A stretch of DNA of 12,404 bases from Bordetella parapertussis. GTDB lineage: Bacteria; Pseudomonadota; Gammaproteobacteria; Burkholderiales; Burkholderiaceae_C. The notes below the pieces were generated by a model. That model was given only the letters and a program-made list of their open reading frames with translations. It ran no database searches and was not told the origin of the DNA. The position numbers were made by a program, and so were the translations under genes. Location: contig CAMCNE010000068.1 in the NCBI GenBank assembly GCA_945875935.1, positions 1 to 12,404 of the forward strand, in the 5' to 3' direction. Numbering within the stretch: position 1 is the first letter of the stretch; each line of letters opens with the position of its first letter. Positions 1 to 7,545 of this stretch are shown here, one piece after another.

Positions 1-35
1 CGGCGCTCGAGCGCATGCTGGGAATGTTCCAGTAG
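1..35 (+). CDS. C-terminal end of an upstream gene (partial, unidentified)
   Basis: Reading from base 3, an open frame gives the tail ALERMLGMFQ followed by a TAG stop at 33-35. The other two plus frames give no sensible protein end here. Ten residues are too few to identify a family. In Burkholderiales the gene before flhB is often a chemotaxis gene such as cheZ, so a chemotaxis or flagellar protein is a reasonable guess from context only. The gap from this stop to flhB is 121 nt. Confidence 0.4.
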   Translation, partial: ALERMLGMFQ

Positions 36-58
36 CCCTGCGCTGAAAACCGGTAATG

Positions 59-76
59 GGCGGGATTCACCCCGCT
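59..76 (+). terminator. Small GC-rich hairpin upstream of flhB (weak terminator candidate)
   Basis: GCGGG at 60-64 pairs with CCCGC at 71-75 around a 6-nt loop, with a possible G-T closing pair at 59/76. The bases that follow are TTCTT. The stem is short and the T-run is interrupted, so this may end transcription of the upstream gene or be chance in GC-rich DNA. Confidence 0.2.
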
Positions 77-156
77 TCTTCGGCTCAAGTTCGGCCGCCG
101 GCTGGGAACAATCGAATCACGCAGATCCTGCGAGTTGATTTCCCTGCCCGAACGCC

Positions 157-1320
157 ATGGCCGACCAAGACAGTCAAGATCGCCAGCTGCCAGCTTCAGC
201 CAAGAAGCTGCAAAAGGCACGCGAGGACGGCAACGTCCCGCGCTCGCGTGATCTGGGCCACTTCGCTGCGCTGATGGCTGGCGGCATGGGCATCGCCTTG
301 ATGCTGCCCACGCTGACGGGCTGGCTGCAACGCAGCTTGCAGCGCAGCTTGCACTTCGGTGTCGAGGCGATGCGCGAACCCAAGGTGATGTTCGAGCAGC
401 TGTCGCTGGTCACGCAGTCGCTGCTGCTCGTGGTGGTGCCCATGGGCTTGTTCATGACCCTCGTCGGTATTGCCAGTGCCTTGGCAGTGGGCGGCTGGAA
501 CTTCACCTTGAAGCCGCTGGCGCCCAAGGCCACGCCGTTCAAGATCATTTCCGGATTCGGCCGCCTGTTTGCCAAGCAGCAGATGATTGACGCGCTCAAG
601 GCGTCCTTGCTGGCGCTGCTGCTGGGCACGGTGGGCTGCTTCTACCTGTACTACCACGTCGATGAATTCCGCAGTCTGCTGGCCATGCCGCTGCCTGCGG
701 CGCTGGCGCAGACGGGCTCGTCGATCCAGCAAGGCCTGTGGCTGCTGCTGGGTGTGCTGGCGCTGTTCGCGCTGGTTGACGCGCCGCTGCAGAAGTACCT
801 GCACGCCGACAAGCTGAAGATGAGCGTGCAGGAGCAAAAGCAGGAACACAAGGAGTCCGAGGGCAGCCAGGAAGTCAAGGGCCGCCAGAAGCAGCTCATG
901 CGCGAGGCCTCGCGCCGCCGCATGATGGCTGCGGTGCCCACTGCCGACCTGGTGGTCATGAACCCGACCCACTATGCGGTGGCGCTGAAGTACGACGACA
1001 CCCTGATGGGCGCACCACGGGTGGTGGCCAAGGGTGCCGACCTGATCGCCATGGCCATTCGCGATCTGGCGCGCGACTCGCAGGTGCCAGTGCTGCAGGC
1101 CCCGGTGCTCGCCCGTGCGCTGTACGCCCACGCCGAACTCGACCGCGAGATCCCGGCCGCGCTGTTTGCCGCCGTGGCTCAGGTGCTCGCCTACGTCTAC
1201 CAGATGCGCGCGGCGATGCGCGGACGCGCTGCGATGCCGGGCGAGTTGCCCGAATTGCCGGTGCCGCCCGAACTCGACCCGCACCACAACCTCAAGCCTT
1301 CAACGAAGGACGCTGAATGA
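157..1320 (+). CDS. flhB: FlhB, flagellar type III export switch protein
   Basis: FlhB is an inner-membrane part of the flagellar export gate. It switches the secreted substrate from rod/hook proteins to filament proteins after cutting itself between Asn and Pro of an NPTH motif. The 387-aa length is normal for the family. The N-terminus has the typical QKAREDGNVPRSRD segment (19-32), then four predicted membrane segments near 36-55, 86-110, 147-166 and 190-210. A charged linker (218-255) leads to the cytoplasmic domain with NPTH at 269-272 (bases 961-972), so the autocleavage site is intact. The ATG at 157 gives the expected N-terminus, although no clear Shine-Dalgarno precedes it. The stop overlaps the flhA start as ATGA, indicating translational coupling. 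Confidence 0.97.
   Translation: MADQDSQDRQLPASAKKLQKAREDGNVPRSRDLGHFAALMAGGMGIALMLPTLTGWLQRSLQRSLHFGVEAMREPKVMFEQLSLVTQSLLLVVVPMGLFMTLVGIASALAVGGWNFTLKPLAPKATPFKIISGFGRLFAKQQMIDALKASLLALLLGTVGCFYLYYHVDEFRSLLAMPLPAALAQTGSSIQQGLWLLLGVLALFALVDAPLQKYLHADKLKMSVQEQKQEHKESEGSQEVKGRQKQLMREASRRRMMAAVPTADLVVMNPTHYAVALKYDDTLMGAPRVVAKGADLIAMAIRDLARDSQVPVLQAPVLARALYAHAELDREIPAALFAAVAQVLAYVYQMRAAMRGRAAMPGELPELPVPPELDPHHNLKPSTKDAE
1306..1310 (+). promoter_or_regulatory. Ribosome binding site of flhA
   Basis: AAGGA lies inside the end of flhB, 6 nt before the flhA ATG at 1317. It supports the overlapping start. Confidence 0.75.
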
Positions 1321-3404
1321 ACCCCCTCGCATTGCAGATCAAGGGCTGGCTGGGCCCCAACGCCGGCGCCATCAAGGCGCTGATGGCACCGGTGTTCATC
1401 GTGATGGTGCTGTCGATGATGGTGCTGCCGCTGCCGCCCTTCTTGCTCGACGTGCTGTTCACCTTCAACATCGCGATGGCGCTGATGGTGATGATGGTGG
1501 CCTCGTACATGGTGCGCCCGCTCGACTTCGCGGCGTTTCCCACGGTGATCTTGCTGACCACCTTGCTGCGCCTGTCGCTCAACGTGGCCTCGACCCGCGT
1601 GGTGCTCATGGAAGGCCACACCGGCCCCGGCGCTGCGGGCGCGGTGATCGAGTCGTTCGGCCACTTTCTGGTCGGTGGCAACTTCGCCGTCGGCCTGATC
1701 GTCTTCGCGATCTTGGTGGTCATCAACTTCGTGGTGGTCACCAAGGGCGCCGAGCGCATCGCCGAAGTTGGCGCGCGCTTCACGCTGGACGCCATGCCCG
1801 GCAAGCAAATGGCGATCGACGCCGACCTCAACGCTGGCCTGATCGACGAGAAGGAAGCCAAGCGCCGCCGCGCTGAAGTGGGCGACGAGGCCGAGTTCTT
1901 CGGCTCCATGGACGGTGCCAGCAAGTTCGTGCGCGGCGACGCGATGGCCGGCTTGCTGATCTTGTTCATCAACATCGTCGGTGGCTTCATCATCGGCGTG
2001 GCGCAGCACGGCCTGTCGGCTGGCGAGGCCGCCGACAGCTACATCGTGCTGGCCGTGGGCGATGCGCTGGTCGCGCAGATTCCGGGTCTGCTGATCTCGG
2101 TGGCCGCAGCCATGGTGGTCTCGCGCGTGGGCAAGGACCAGGACGTGGGCACCCAGATCGCCGCGCAGATGTTCAATTCGCCGCGCTCGCTGGCCATCAC
2201 CGCCGGCGTGATCGGCGCGCTGGGCCTGATTCCTGGCATGCCGCACGTGGTGTTCTTGCTGATCGCAGGCGCGCTGGGCTACTCGGCCTGGTGGATGCGC
2301 GAGCGTAATCGCCGCGCCAAGGCCGCGCCGGCCAGGTCGACGGCGGTGGCGCCTGAAGCCAATGCCGAAGCCAGCTGGGACGATCTGCTGCCCATCGACA
2401 CCCTGGGCCTGGAAGTGGGCTACCGGCTGATCTCGCTGGTCGACAAGGCGCGCGATGGCGATCTGCTGGTGCGCATCAAGGGCGTGCGGCGCAAGTTCGC
2501 GCAGGACGTGGGCTTCTTGCCGCCGCCCGTGCACATCCGCGACAACCTCGAGCTCAAGCCCAGCATGTACCGCCTGACGCTGCGTGGCGCGGTGGTGGGC
2601 GAGGGCGAGGCCTTCCCCGGCATGTGGCTGGCCATCAACCCCGGCGGTGCTTCCACCAACCTGATCGGCACGCGCACCACCGACCCGGCGTTCGGCCTGC
2701 CAGCCGTGTGGATCGAGGAACGCCAGCGTGAAACAGCCCAAATGAGCGGCTTTACCGTGGTTGATTGCTCGACCGTGGTGGCCACCCATCTTTCACACTT
2801 GATGCAACTCCACGCCGCCAAGCTATTGGGTCGGGTGGAGGTCCAGCAACTGGTCGAACACGTGACCAAACTGGCTCCGAAGATGATCGAGGAAGTGGTG
2901 CCCAAGATGGTTTCGATTCCCGCCCTGCAGAAAGTGCTCCAGCTCTTGCTGGAAGAAGGCGTGCACATCCGCGACATGCGCTCCATCGTCGAGAGCCTGG
3001 CCGAACACTCTTCGACCGTCACCGACCCGGCCGAGCTGGCCCGCCGCATCCGCGTGCACCTGGCACCGTCCATCGTTCAGCAGATCTACGGCCCGAGCAA
3101 GGAGCTCGACGTCATCGCGCTCGAACCCGATCTGGAGCGTCTGGTCACCCAGGCGCTCACCTCGCCGCATGGCGCATCGCTCGATCCCGGCGTGGCCGAC
3201 AACCTGGGCCGTCACGCCGCCGAATCGGCCAAGCGTCAGGAAGACCTGGGCCTGCCAGCATGCCTGCTGGTGCCCGACCTGATCCGCGCGCCAATGGCCC
3301 GACTGCTCAAGCGAGCCGCACCGCGCATGCGGGTGCTGGCTCACAGCGAAATTCCTGAAACGCATTCGATCCGCATCGGGTCGGTCATTGGAGGTACAGC
3401 ATGA
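1317..3404 (+). CDS. flhA: FlhA, flagellar export gate protein
   Basis: FlhA is the largest export-gate protein of the flagellar secretion system. Its membrane half helps use the proton gradient and its cytoplasmic half docks chaperone-substrate complexes. The 695-aa length fits the family. The N-terminal half holds about eight predicted membrane segments (roughly 22-38, 42-65, 73-90, 112-141, 206-228, 243-265, 285-300, 305-322). The FHIPEP-family signature is clear: MPGKQMAIDADLNAGLID at 160-177. The following MDGASKFVRGD stretch carries Asp199, which corresponds to the conserved aspartate essential for proton-driven export in Salmonella (D208 there). The cytoplasmic domain runs from about 340 to the end. 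It overlaps flhB (ATGA at 1317-1320) and flhF (ATGA at 3401-3404), so the three genes should be one transcript with coupled translation. Confidence 0.98.
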   Translation: MNPLALQIKGWLGPNAGAIKALMAPVFIVMVLSMMVLPLPPFLLDVLFTFNIAMALMVMMVASYMVRPLDFAAFPTVILLTTLLRLSLNVASTRVVLMEGHTGPGAAGAVIESFGHFLVGGNFAVGLIVFAILVVINFVVVTKGAERIAEVGARFTLDAMPGKQMAIDADLNAGLIDEKEAKRRRAEVGDEAEFFGSMDGASKFVRGDAMAGLLILFINIVGGFIIGVAQHGLSAGEAADSYIVLAVGDALVAQIPGLLISVAAAMVVSRVGKDQDVGTQIAAQMFNSPRSLAITAGVIGALGLIPGMPHVVFLLIAGALGYSAWWMRERNRRAKAAPARSTAVAPEANAEASWDDLLPIDTLGLEVGYRLISLVDKARDGDLLVRIKGVRRKFAQDVGFLPPPVHIRDNLELKPSMYRLTLRGAVVGEGEAFPGMWLAINPGGASTNLIGTRTTDPAFGLPAVWIEERQRETAQMSGFTVVDCSTVVATHLSHLMQLHAAKLLGRVEVQQLVEHVTKLAPKMIEEVVPKMVSIPALQKVLQLLLEEGVHIRDMRSIVESLAEHSSTVTDPAELARRIRVHLAPSIVQQIYGPSKELDVIALEPDLERLVTQALTSPHGASLDPGVADNLGRHAAESAKRQEDLGLPACLLVPDLIRAPMARLLKRAAPRMRVLAHSEIPETHSIRIGSVIGGTA
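3390..3394 (+). promoter_or_regulatory. Ribosome binding site of flhF
   Basis: A strong GGAGG sits within the last codons of flhA, 6 nt before the overlapping ATG at 3401. It fixes the flhF start. Confidence 0.85.
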
Positions 3405-5089
3405 ACGTCAAACGTTTCACCGCGCGCAGCTCGCGAGAGGCTCTGGCCATGGTTCGCCAGGCCCTGGGCGAAGACGCCATCGTGCTGTCCACCAAACCCT
3501 CCGGCGACGGCGTCGAGGTGCTGGCAATGGCCCCCGAAAGCATGCAGCAGATCGAGCGCATGGCCACCGATGGCGCGCCTGCAGCGGCACCGGCCCTGTC
3601 GCCGGCCGCACCCGCAGCCCAGACCCGGCCAGTTGCGCCTGCCGCAGCGCGTCAGCGTCCGTCGCTGGCGTCGCGCACCGCGGCTGCCATGCCCACCGAG
3701 GCGCTGGCCGAATCGTCGGTCGACGACGATGTGGCGCGGCTGAACATGAGCACCTTGTCGTTTCAGGACTATGTTCGCGAGCGCATGCTCAAGCGTCGGC
3801 AGCTCGCGCTGCAGGCCGAATCGGCATCGTCGCGCCCAGCTCCTGCAGCCGAGAGCGCGCCTGGCGTGCTGGCATCGCGCATGACCGACAAGCCAGCTGC
3901 CCCCAAGGCCGCACCGGCCAAGGCGAAAGCCCCCGAGAACCTTCCGGTGCTCACCGCGCTGCACAGCGAAGCGGCTGCGATGTACGTCGATCCACCGCCC
4001 GTGACGCTGGCGCATGAGCCACCGGTGCTGCGTGAAGAGGTTCGTGGCCACGCTCGCGCGCCGGCCGCCGGCTCGGCACAACCTGCCGCAGCAGCTGCTG
4101 CTGCCGGCGTGGCACGCCGCGATCAGCAAGACATGATGAACGAGCTGCGCAGCATGAAAGGCATGATCGAAGAGCGCTTTGGCGCGCTGGCCTTCATGGA
4201 AAAACTGCAGCGCCAGCCCGCACAGGCGCGGCTGACGCAAAAGCTGCTCGACTGCGGCTTTTCGCCCGCGCTGATTCGCCGCCTGGCTGACGGCATGGGC
4301 CCTGAGGTCACCGACGAGATGGCCTGGGCGGCCCATGTGCTCGAGCGCAATTTGCACAGCGCCGATCGCGAGAGCGCACTCGAAGACCAAGGCGGCGTGT
4401 TCGCGCTGGTCGGTGCCACCGGTGTGGGCAAGACGACCACCACCGCCAAGCTCGCTGCGGCCTTCGCCACGCGCTACGGCGCAGCGCACCTCGGACTGAT
4501 CACGCTGGACGCCTATCGCGTCGGTGCACACGAACAGCTGCGCGCCTACGGCCGCATCCTCGGTGTGCCGGTGCACACCGCTCACGACCGCGCCTCGCTC
4601 GAAGACCTTCTCGATTTGCTGTCGGCCAAGAAGATGGTGCTCATCGACACGGCCGGCATGGCCCAGCGCGACACGCGCACCCGTGAGCTGCTCGACATGC
4701 TGGCTCATCAGTCGATCCACAAGCTGCTGGTGGTCAATTCGGCCGCGCAGGGCGAGACGATCGAAGACGTGCTGGTCGCCTACCGCGCCAGCGCCTGCCG
4801 CGGCGTGGTGCTGTCAAAGATGGACGAAGCCGTCAAGCTCGGTCCGGCGCTCGACGCGCTGATCCGCCACAAGCTCACCGTGCTCGGCGTGGCCAACGGC
4901 CAGCGGGTGCCTGAAGACTGGCACCGCCTGTCGTCACACGCGCTGATCCACCGCGCGCTGCACCCCACCGTGGGCAGTGCCTACCGCATGGATTCCAGCG
5001 AAGTGAACCTGATCTTCGCCGCACCGCAAAACCAGTCGCATCCGTTGGCTGGCAAGGCCGTGCGTCACGACGAACTGGCAGCAGTCTGA
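3401..5089 (+). CDS. flhF: FlhF, SRP-type GTPase controlling flagellar placement
   Basis: FlhF is the third SRP-family GTPase (with Ffh and FtsY). It recruits early flagellar parts to the membrane, usually at the pole, and is controlled by FlhG. The 562-aa protein has the usual order. An N-terminal B domain begins MNVKRFTARSSREALAMVRQ (1-20). A low-complexity Ala/Pro-rich linker runs from about 50 to 240, including seven alanines at 229-235. The NG GTPase follows: P-loop GATGVGKTTT at 338-347, DAYRVGAHEQL at 370-380, DTAGM at 416-420 and the guanine-specificity motif SKMDE at 472-476. All catalytic motifs look intact. The gene overlaps flhA, and the flhG-like gene starts 14 nt after the stop. 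Its presence suggests polar flagellation, which is an inference. Confidence 0.96.
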   Translation: MNVKRFTARSSREALAMVRQALGEDAIVLSTKPSGDGVEVLAMAPESMQQIERMATDGAPAAAPALSPAAPAAQTRPVAPAAARQRPSLASRTAAAMPTEALAESSVDDDVARLNMSTLSFQDYVRERMLKRRQLALQAESASSRPAPAAESAPGVLASRMTDKPAAPKAAPAKAKAPENLPVLTALHSEAAAMYVDPPPVTLAHEPPVLREEVRGHARAPAAGSAQPAAAAAAAGVARRDQQDMMNELRSMKGMIEERFGALAFMEKLQRQPAQARLTQKLLDCGFSPALIRRLADGMGPEVTDEMAWAAHVLERNLHSADRESALEDQGGVFALVGATGVGKTTTTAKLAAAFATRYGAAHLGLITLDAYRVGAHEQLRAYGRILGVPVHTAHDRASLEDLLDLLSAKKMVLIDTAGMAQRDTRTRELLDMLAHQSIHKLLVVNSAAQGETIEDVLVAYRASACRGVVLSKMDEAVKLGPALDALIRHKLTVLGVANGQRVPEDWHRLSSHALIHRALHPTVGSAYRMDSSEVNLIFAAPQNQSHPLAGKAVRHDELAAV

Positions 5090-5103
5090 ACACAAGCGTC
5101 CCC

Positions 5104-5895
5104 ATGATCCCCATGAAATCAGTGTCCTCCAGGCCTCTCGACCAAGCCGACGGCTTGCGGCGTTTGTTTGCCCACTCGCAGGTGTGCTTCGTGCCGGTGG
5201 TGTCCAACCCACACCTGGCCTTCGGTGGCGTGATGCTCGAGCGGCTGTGCAGCGGTTTTGCCGAACAGGGCTGCCACACGCTGGTGGTCGATGCGGCCGA
5301 GAACTCGCCCGAACCCGGCGAGATGGCCGACGTCGATCTGGCCGCGTGCATCGAGACGCTGTCGTCCGAGGTGTCGTATCTGGCCGCACGCGGGCTGCCG
5401 CTGCGCCACGTGGATTCGCGAGGCTCCACCGCCGGGCTGCTCGATGCGCTCGAGCGCGCCGCACCCGCAGCCGATGTGGTGCTGGTGCATGCCTCGGCCA
5501 GTGACCTGTGTCGGCTTTTCATGAACAACGATCTGCTGAGCCGCCCGCGTCCGCTGCTGCTGGCCGAGGACCATCCGATCAGCGTCAAGCACGCCTACTC
5601 GAGCCTGAAGCTGCTGACCCAGCGAGCCGGCTTGATGGTGCACGACCTGATGCTGGTGGCAGCACCTCAGTCGCCGCGTGCCGAGCGCATCGCCATTCAG
5701 ATTGCCACCTGCGCCGATGACTTTCTGGGCGCGGTGCTGCACGACTGGATCCAGGTCGATCCGGCCGGCGATGCGCGTGCTGCCGCGTCGCCCGCGCTGC
5801 GTCGCTGGGTGCGTGACACTCTGCACACTGCCGCTGGCGTTGCAGCCGGTGGATACCCCGCACAGATGGACATGCGCGAGAGCGCATTCAACTGA
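5104..5895 (+). CDS. flhG: FlhG-like flagellar number regulator lacking the P-loop
   Basis: Position between flhF and fliA and several motifs mark this 263-aa protein as an FlhG/FleN relative. FlhG is normally a MinD-type ATPase that limits flagellar number and stimulates the FlhF GTPase through an N-terminal helix with a DQAxxLR motif. That helix is intact here: DQADGLRRLF at 13-22. The ATPase is not. Where a ParA/MinD protein has a GKGGVGKT-type P-loop, this one has SNPHLAFGGVML (34-45), with no lysine and no Gly-Lys-Thr. The later strands remain recognisable as LVVDAAEN (60-67) and DVVLVHAS (124-131), and a family-typical DHPISVKHAYSSLK occurs at 156-169. ATP binding is therefore unlikely. 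The start is uncertain: ATG at 5104 or 5113, neither with a good Shine-Dalgarno. A more distant MinD-fold protein is the alternative, but context favours FlhG. Confidence 0.85.
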   Translation: MIPMKSVSSRPLDQADGLRRLFAHSQVCFVPVVSNPHLAFGGVMLERLCSGFAEQGCHTLVVDAAENSPEPGEMADVDLAACIETLSSEVSYLAARGLPLRHVDSRGSTAGLLDALERAAPAADVVLVHASASDLCRLFMNNDLLSRPRPLLLAEDHPISVKHAYSSLKLLTQRAGLMVHDLMLVAAPQSPRAERIAIQIATCADDFLGAVLHDWIQVDPAGDARAAASPALRRWVRDTLHTAAGVAAGGYPAQMDMRESAFN

Positions 5896-5912
5896 ATTTC
5901 CGGAGCCAAAAC

Positions 5913-6632
5913 ATGTCCACGTACACCGCCAAAGGACAGCTCGACAACTCGTCGATGCTCAAGCAGTACAGCCCGCTGGTGCGCAGACTGGCCCACCAGA
6001 TGATCGCCAAGCTGCCGGCCAACGTCGAGCTCGACGACCTGATACAGGTGGGCATGATCGGCCTGGCCGATGCGCTCACGCGCTTCGACGTGGCGCAGGG
6101 GGTGCAGTTCGAGACCTTCGCCACCCAGCGCATTCGCGGCGCCATGCTCGACGAACTGCGTGGCAACGATTACCTCTCGCGCGGCACGCGCAAGCAGCAG
6201 CGCAGCATCGAGTCGGCGGTGCACAAGCTCGAGCAACGCATGGGCCGCGCGCCGGTTGAAAGCGAGATCGCCCGCGAGATGGGCATCACGCTGCTCGAAT
6301 ACCAGGAGCTGCTGGGCAAGGTGCGTGGCACGCAGCTGGTCTACCTCGAAGACATGTCCGGAGACGACGGCGACCAGGACTTTCTGGACCGCCACGTGGC
6401 CGACGAGTCGTTCAATCCGCTGGCGCAGTTGCAAGACAACCGCATGCGCGAGGCGCTGGTGGCCGGCATCAAGAATCTGCCCGAACGCGAGCAGTACGTC
6501 ATGAGCATGTACTACGAGCACGACATGAACCTCAAGGAAATCGCCGCGGTGCTCAAGGTCACCGAGTCGCGGGTGTGTCAGCTGCACAGCCAGTCGATCG
6601 CCCGGTTGCGCGTCAAGCTGCGCGAATACTGA
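5913..6632 (+). CDS. fliA: FliA, flagellar sigma factor (sigma-28)
   Basis: FliA directs RNA polymerase to late flagellar and chemotaxis promoters and is held inactive by FlgM until the hook is complete. The protein is 239 aa, the same length as the E. coli one. Region 2 spans about 18-90 and includes DDLIQVGMIGLADALTRFD (41-59) and QFETFATQRIRGAMLDELR (65-83). Region 3 spans about 98-170 and region 4 about 183-236, with the helix-turn-helix NLKEIAAVLKVTESRVCQLH (206-225). A GGAG at 5902-5905 lies 7 nt before the ATG. It starts 17 nt after the flhG-like gene and is probably the last flagellar gene of the operon. No clear terminator follows, so the next gene may be read through. Confidence 0.97.
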   Translation: MSTYTAKGQLDNSSMLKQYSPLVRRLAHQMIAKLPANVELDDLIQVGMIGLADALTRFDVAQGVQFETFATQRIRGAMLDELRGNDYLSRGTRKQQRSIESAVHKLEQRMGRAPVESEIAREMGITLLEYQELLGKVRGTQLVYLEDMSGDDGDQDFLDRHVADESFNPLAQLQDNRMREALVAGIKNLPEREQYVMSMYYEHDMNLKEIAAVLKVTESRVCQLHSQSIARLRVKLREY

Positions 6633-6660
6633 TCGGCCACCGCGCCCGATCCGAAAGCCC

Positions 6661-7434
6661 TTGAAGGCCTGGCCCTGGCCCCTGCCGGCGCTGCTGAGCT
6701 GGGCGCTGGCGTGGGGCGTTTTTGCTGCCTTGCGATCGGCCGATGCGGCTGCGTCCATGGCGCTGCTGGCGGGCGTGCTCGCAGGCGGGTTGCCAGCGTT
6801 GATCTCGCCTTGGCCTTTGACCGTGTGGCGCCGTGCCTTCATGGCCGGCGGCTTTCCGCTGTCGCTGGCACTGAGCGGCACGGCAGCGGCAGAACTGCCG
6901 GCCTGGGCGTGGTTGCTGCCGCTGGCGCTGCTGGTGGCCATCTATCCGATCAAGGCGTGGCGCGATGCCCCGTTTTTCCCGACGCCGCGTGGCGCCCTTG
7001 AGGGTCTGAGTCGACTCGCGCCGCTGCGCACCGATGACCGCGTGCTCGAAGCCGGCTGTGGTCTCGGCGACGGCTTGCGCGAACTGCACGTTGAATTTCC
7101 GCAGACGCGCATCGACGGCATCGAATGGAGCTGGCCGCTGCGTCTGGCGTGTCAGTGGCGCTGCGGCTTTGCACGCGTGCGCCGTGGTGACATCTGGCAG
7201 GCCGACTGGTCGCCTTTCCAGATGGTCTACCTGTTCCAGCGCCCCGAGAGCATGCCGCGCGCCGTCGACAAGGCCACGCGCGAACTGGCAAACGGCAGCT
7301 GGCTGGCCAGCCTTGAATTCGAGGCTGCGCAACTCGAGCCCGATGCGGTTCACCGCTGCAAGGATGGCCGTTGCGTGTGGCTGTATCAGCAGCCGTTCAA
7401 GCCACGCAGGGTGCAAGCGCCAGCCCACGGCTGA
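6661..7434 (+). CDS. Membrane-anchored class I SAM-dependent methyltransferase
   Basis: The 257-aa protein has two parts. Residues 1-98 are very hydrophobic, with about four predicted membrane segments (near 7-24, 31-50, 60-74, 80-96). The rest is a class I methyltransferase fold with the SAM-binding motif VLEAGCGLGDGL at 128-139 and an acidic strand-2 end (DGIEWSW). Then follow GDIWQADW, a conserved-looking LFQRPESM stretch, and GRCVWLY near the C-terminus. The arrangement of membrane anchor, short methyltransferase and DxW/GRxVWLY-like elements recalls FAM173/ATPSCKMT-type lysine methyltransferases; this is inference from pattern only. The start is a TTG at 6661, chosen because it keeps the first membrane segment. 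The first in-frame ATG, at 6757, would delete it. No good Shine-Dalgarno is visible. It begins 28 nt after fliA, but nothing ties it to flagella. Confidence 0.7.
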   Translation: MKAWPWPLPALLSWALAWGVFAALRSADAAASMALLAGVLAGGLPALISPWPLTVWRRAFMAGGFPLSLALSGTAAAELPAWAWLLPLALLVAIYPIKAWRDAPFFPTPRGALEGLSRLAPLRTDDRVLEAGCGLGDGLRELHVEFPQTRIDGIEWSWPLRLACQWRCGFARVRRGDIWQADWSPFQMVYLFQRPESMPRAVDKATRELANGSWLASLEFEAAQLEPDAVHRCKDGRCVWLYQQPFKPRRVQAPAHG

Positions 7435-7437
7435 GGT

Positions 7438-7470
7438 CAAGGCCTGAGCTCACGCTCCGGGTCGGCCTTG
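7438..7470 (+). terminator. 7-bp hairpin after the methyltransferase gene
   Basis: CAAGGCC at 7438-7444 is perfectly complementary to GGCCTTG at 7464-7470, with a 19-nt loop. It begins just after the stop codon. There is no T-run behind it, so it is a poor intrinsic terminator and may instead be an mRNA 3' end structure. Confidence 0.3.
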
Positions 7471-7533
7471 CGGTCAAAATCGTGGCCTGAGCGCTGTCGC
7501 TGTTCACGGCGCGTGGCTCAGCCATCCAACCCA

Positions 7534-7538
7534 GGGAG
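7534..7538 (+). promoter_or_regulatory. Ribosome binding site that sets the aminotransferase start
   Basis: GGGAG lies 7 nt before the ATG at 7546. An in-frame TTG at 7468 has no such signal and would add 26 residues not resembling the fold, so 7546 is preferred. Confidence 0.75.
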
Positions 7539-7545
7539 TGCGTCC

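Noticed and set aside
85..111. Sigma-28-like promoter before flhB (TCAAGTTC, 11 nt, GGGAACAA)
   Set aside because: The -35 part is fair but the -10 part matches the GCCGATAA consensus at only about half its positions, so I do not call it.
1197..2789. Minus-strand open frame of 530 codons opposite flhB/flhA
   Set aside because: It is the antisense shadow of strongly conserved genes in GC-rich DNA. Its product is rich in His, Arg and Gln with no domain.
3341..4720. Minus-strand open frame of 459 codons opposite flhF
   Set aside because: Antisense shadow of flhF; composition is repetitive Arg/His/Gly and flhF has all its motifs intact.
5697..6941. Minus-strand open frame of 414 codons opposite flhG/fliA/methyltransferase
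   Set aside because: It spans three plus-strand genes that are well supported by motifs, and its own product shows no domain.
7468..7545. Longer aminotransferase starting at TTG 7468
   Set aside because: The extra 26 residues look non-coding (Arg/Ser/Cys-rich), overlap the 7438-7470 hairpin, and lack a ribosome binding site, whereas the ATG at 7546 has GGGAG.
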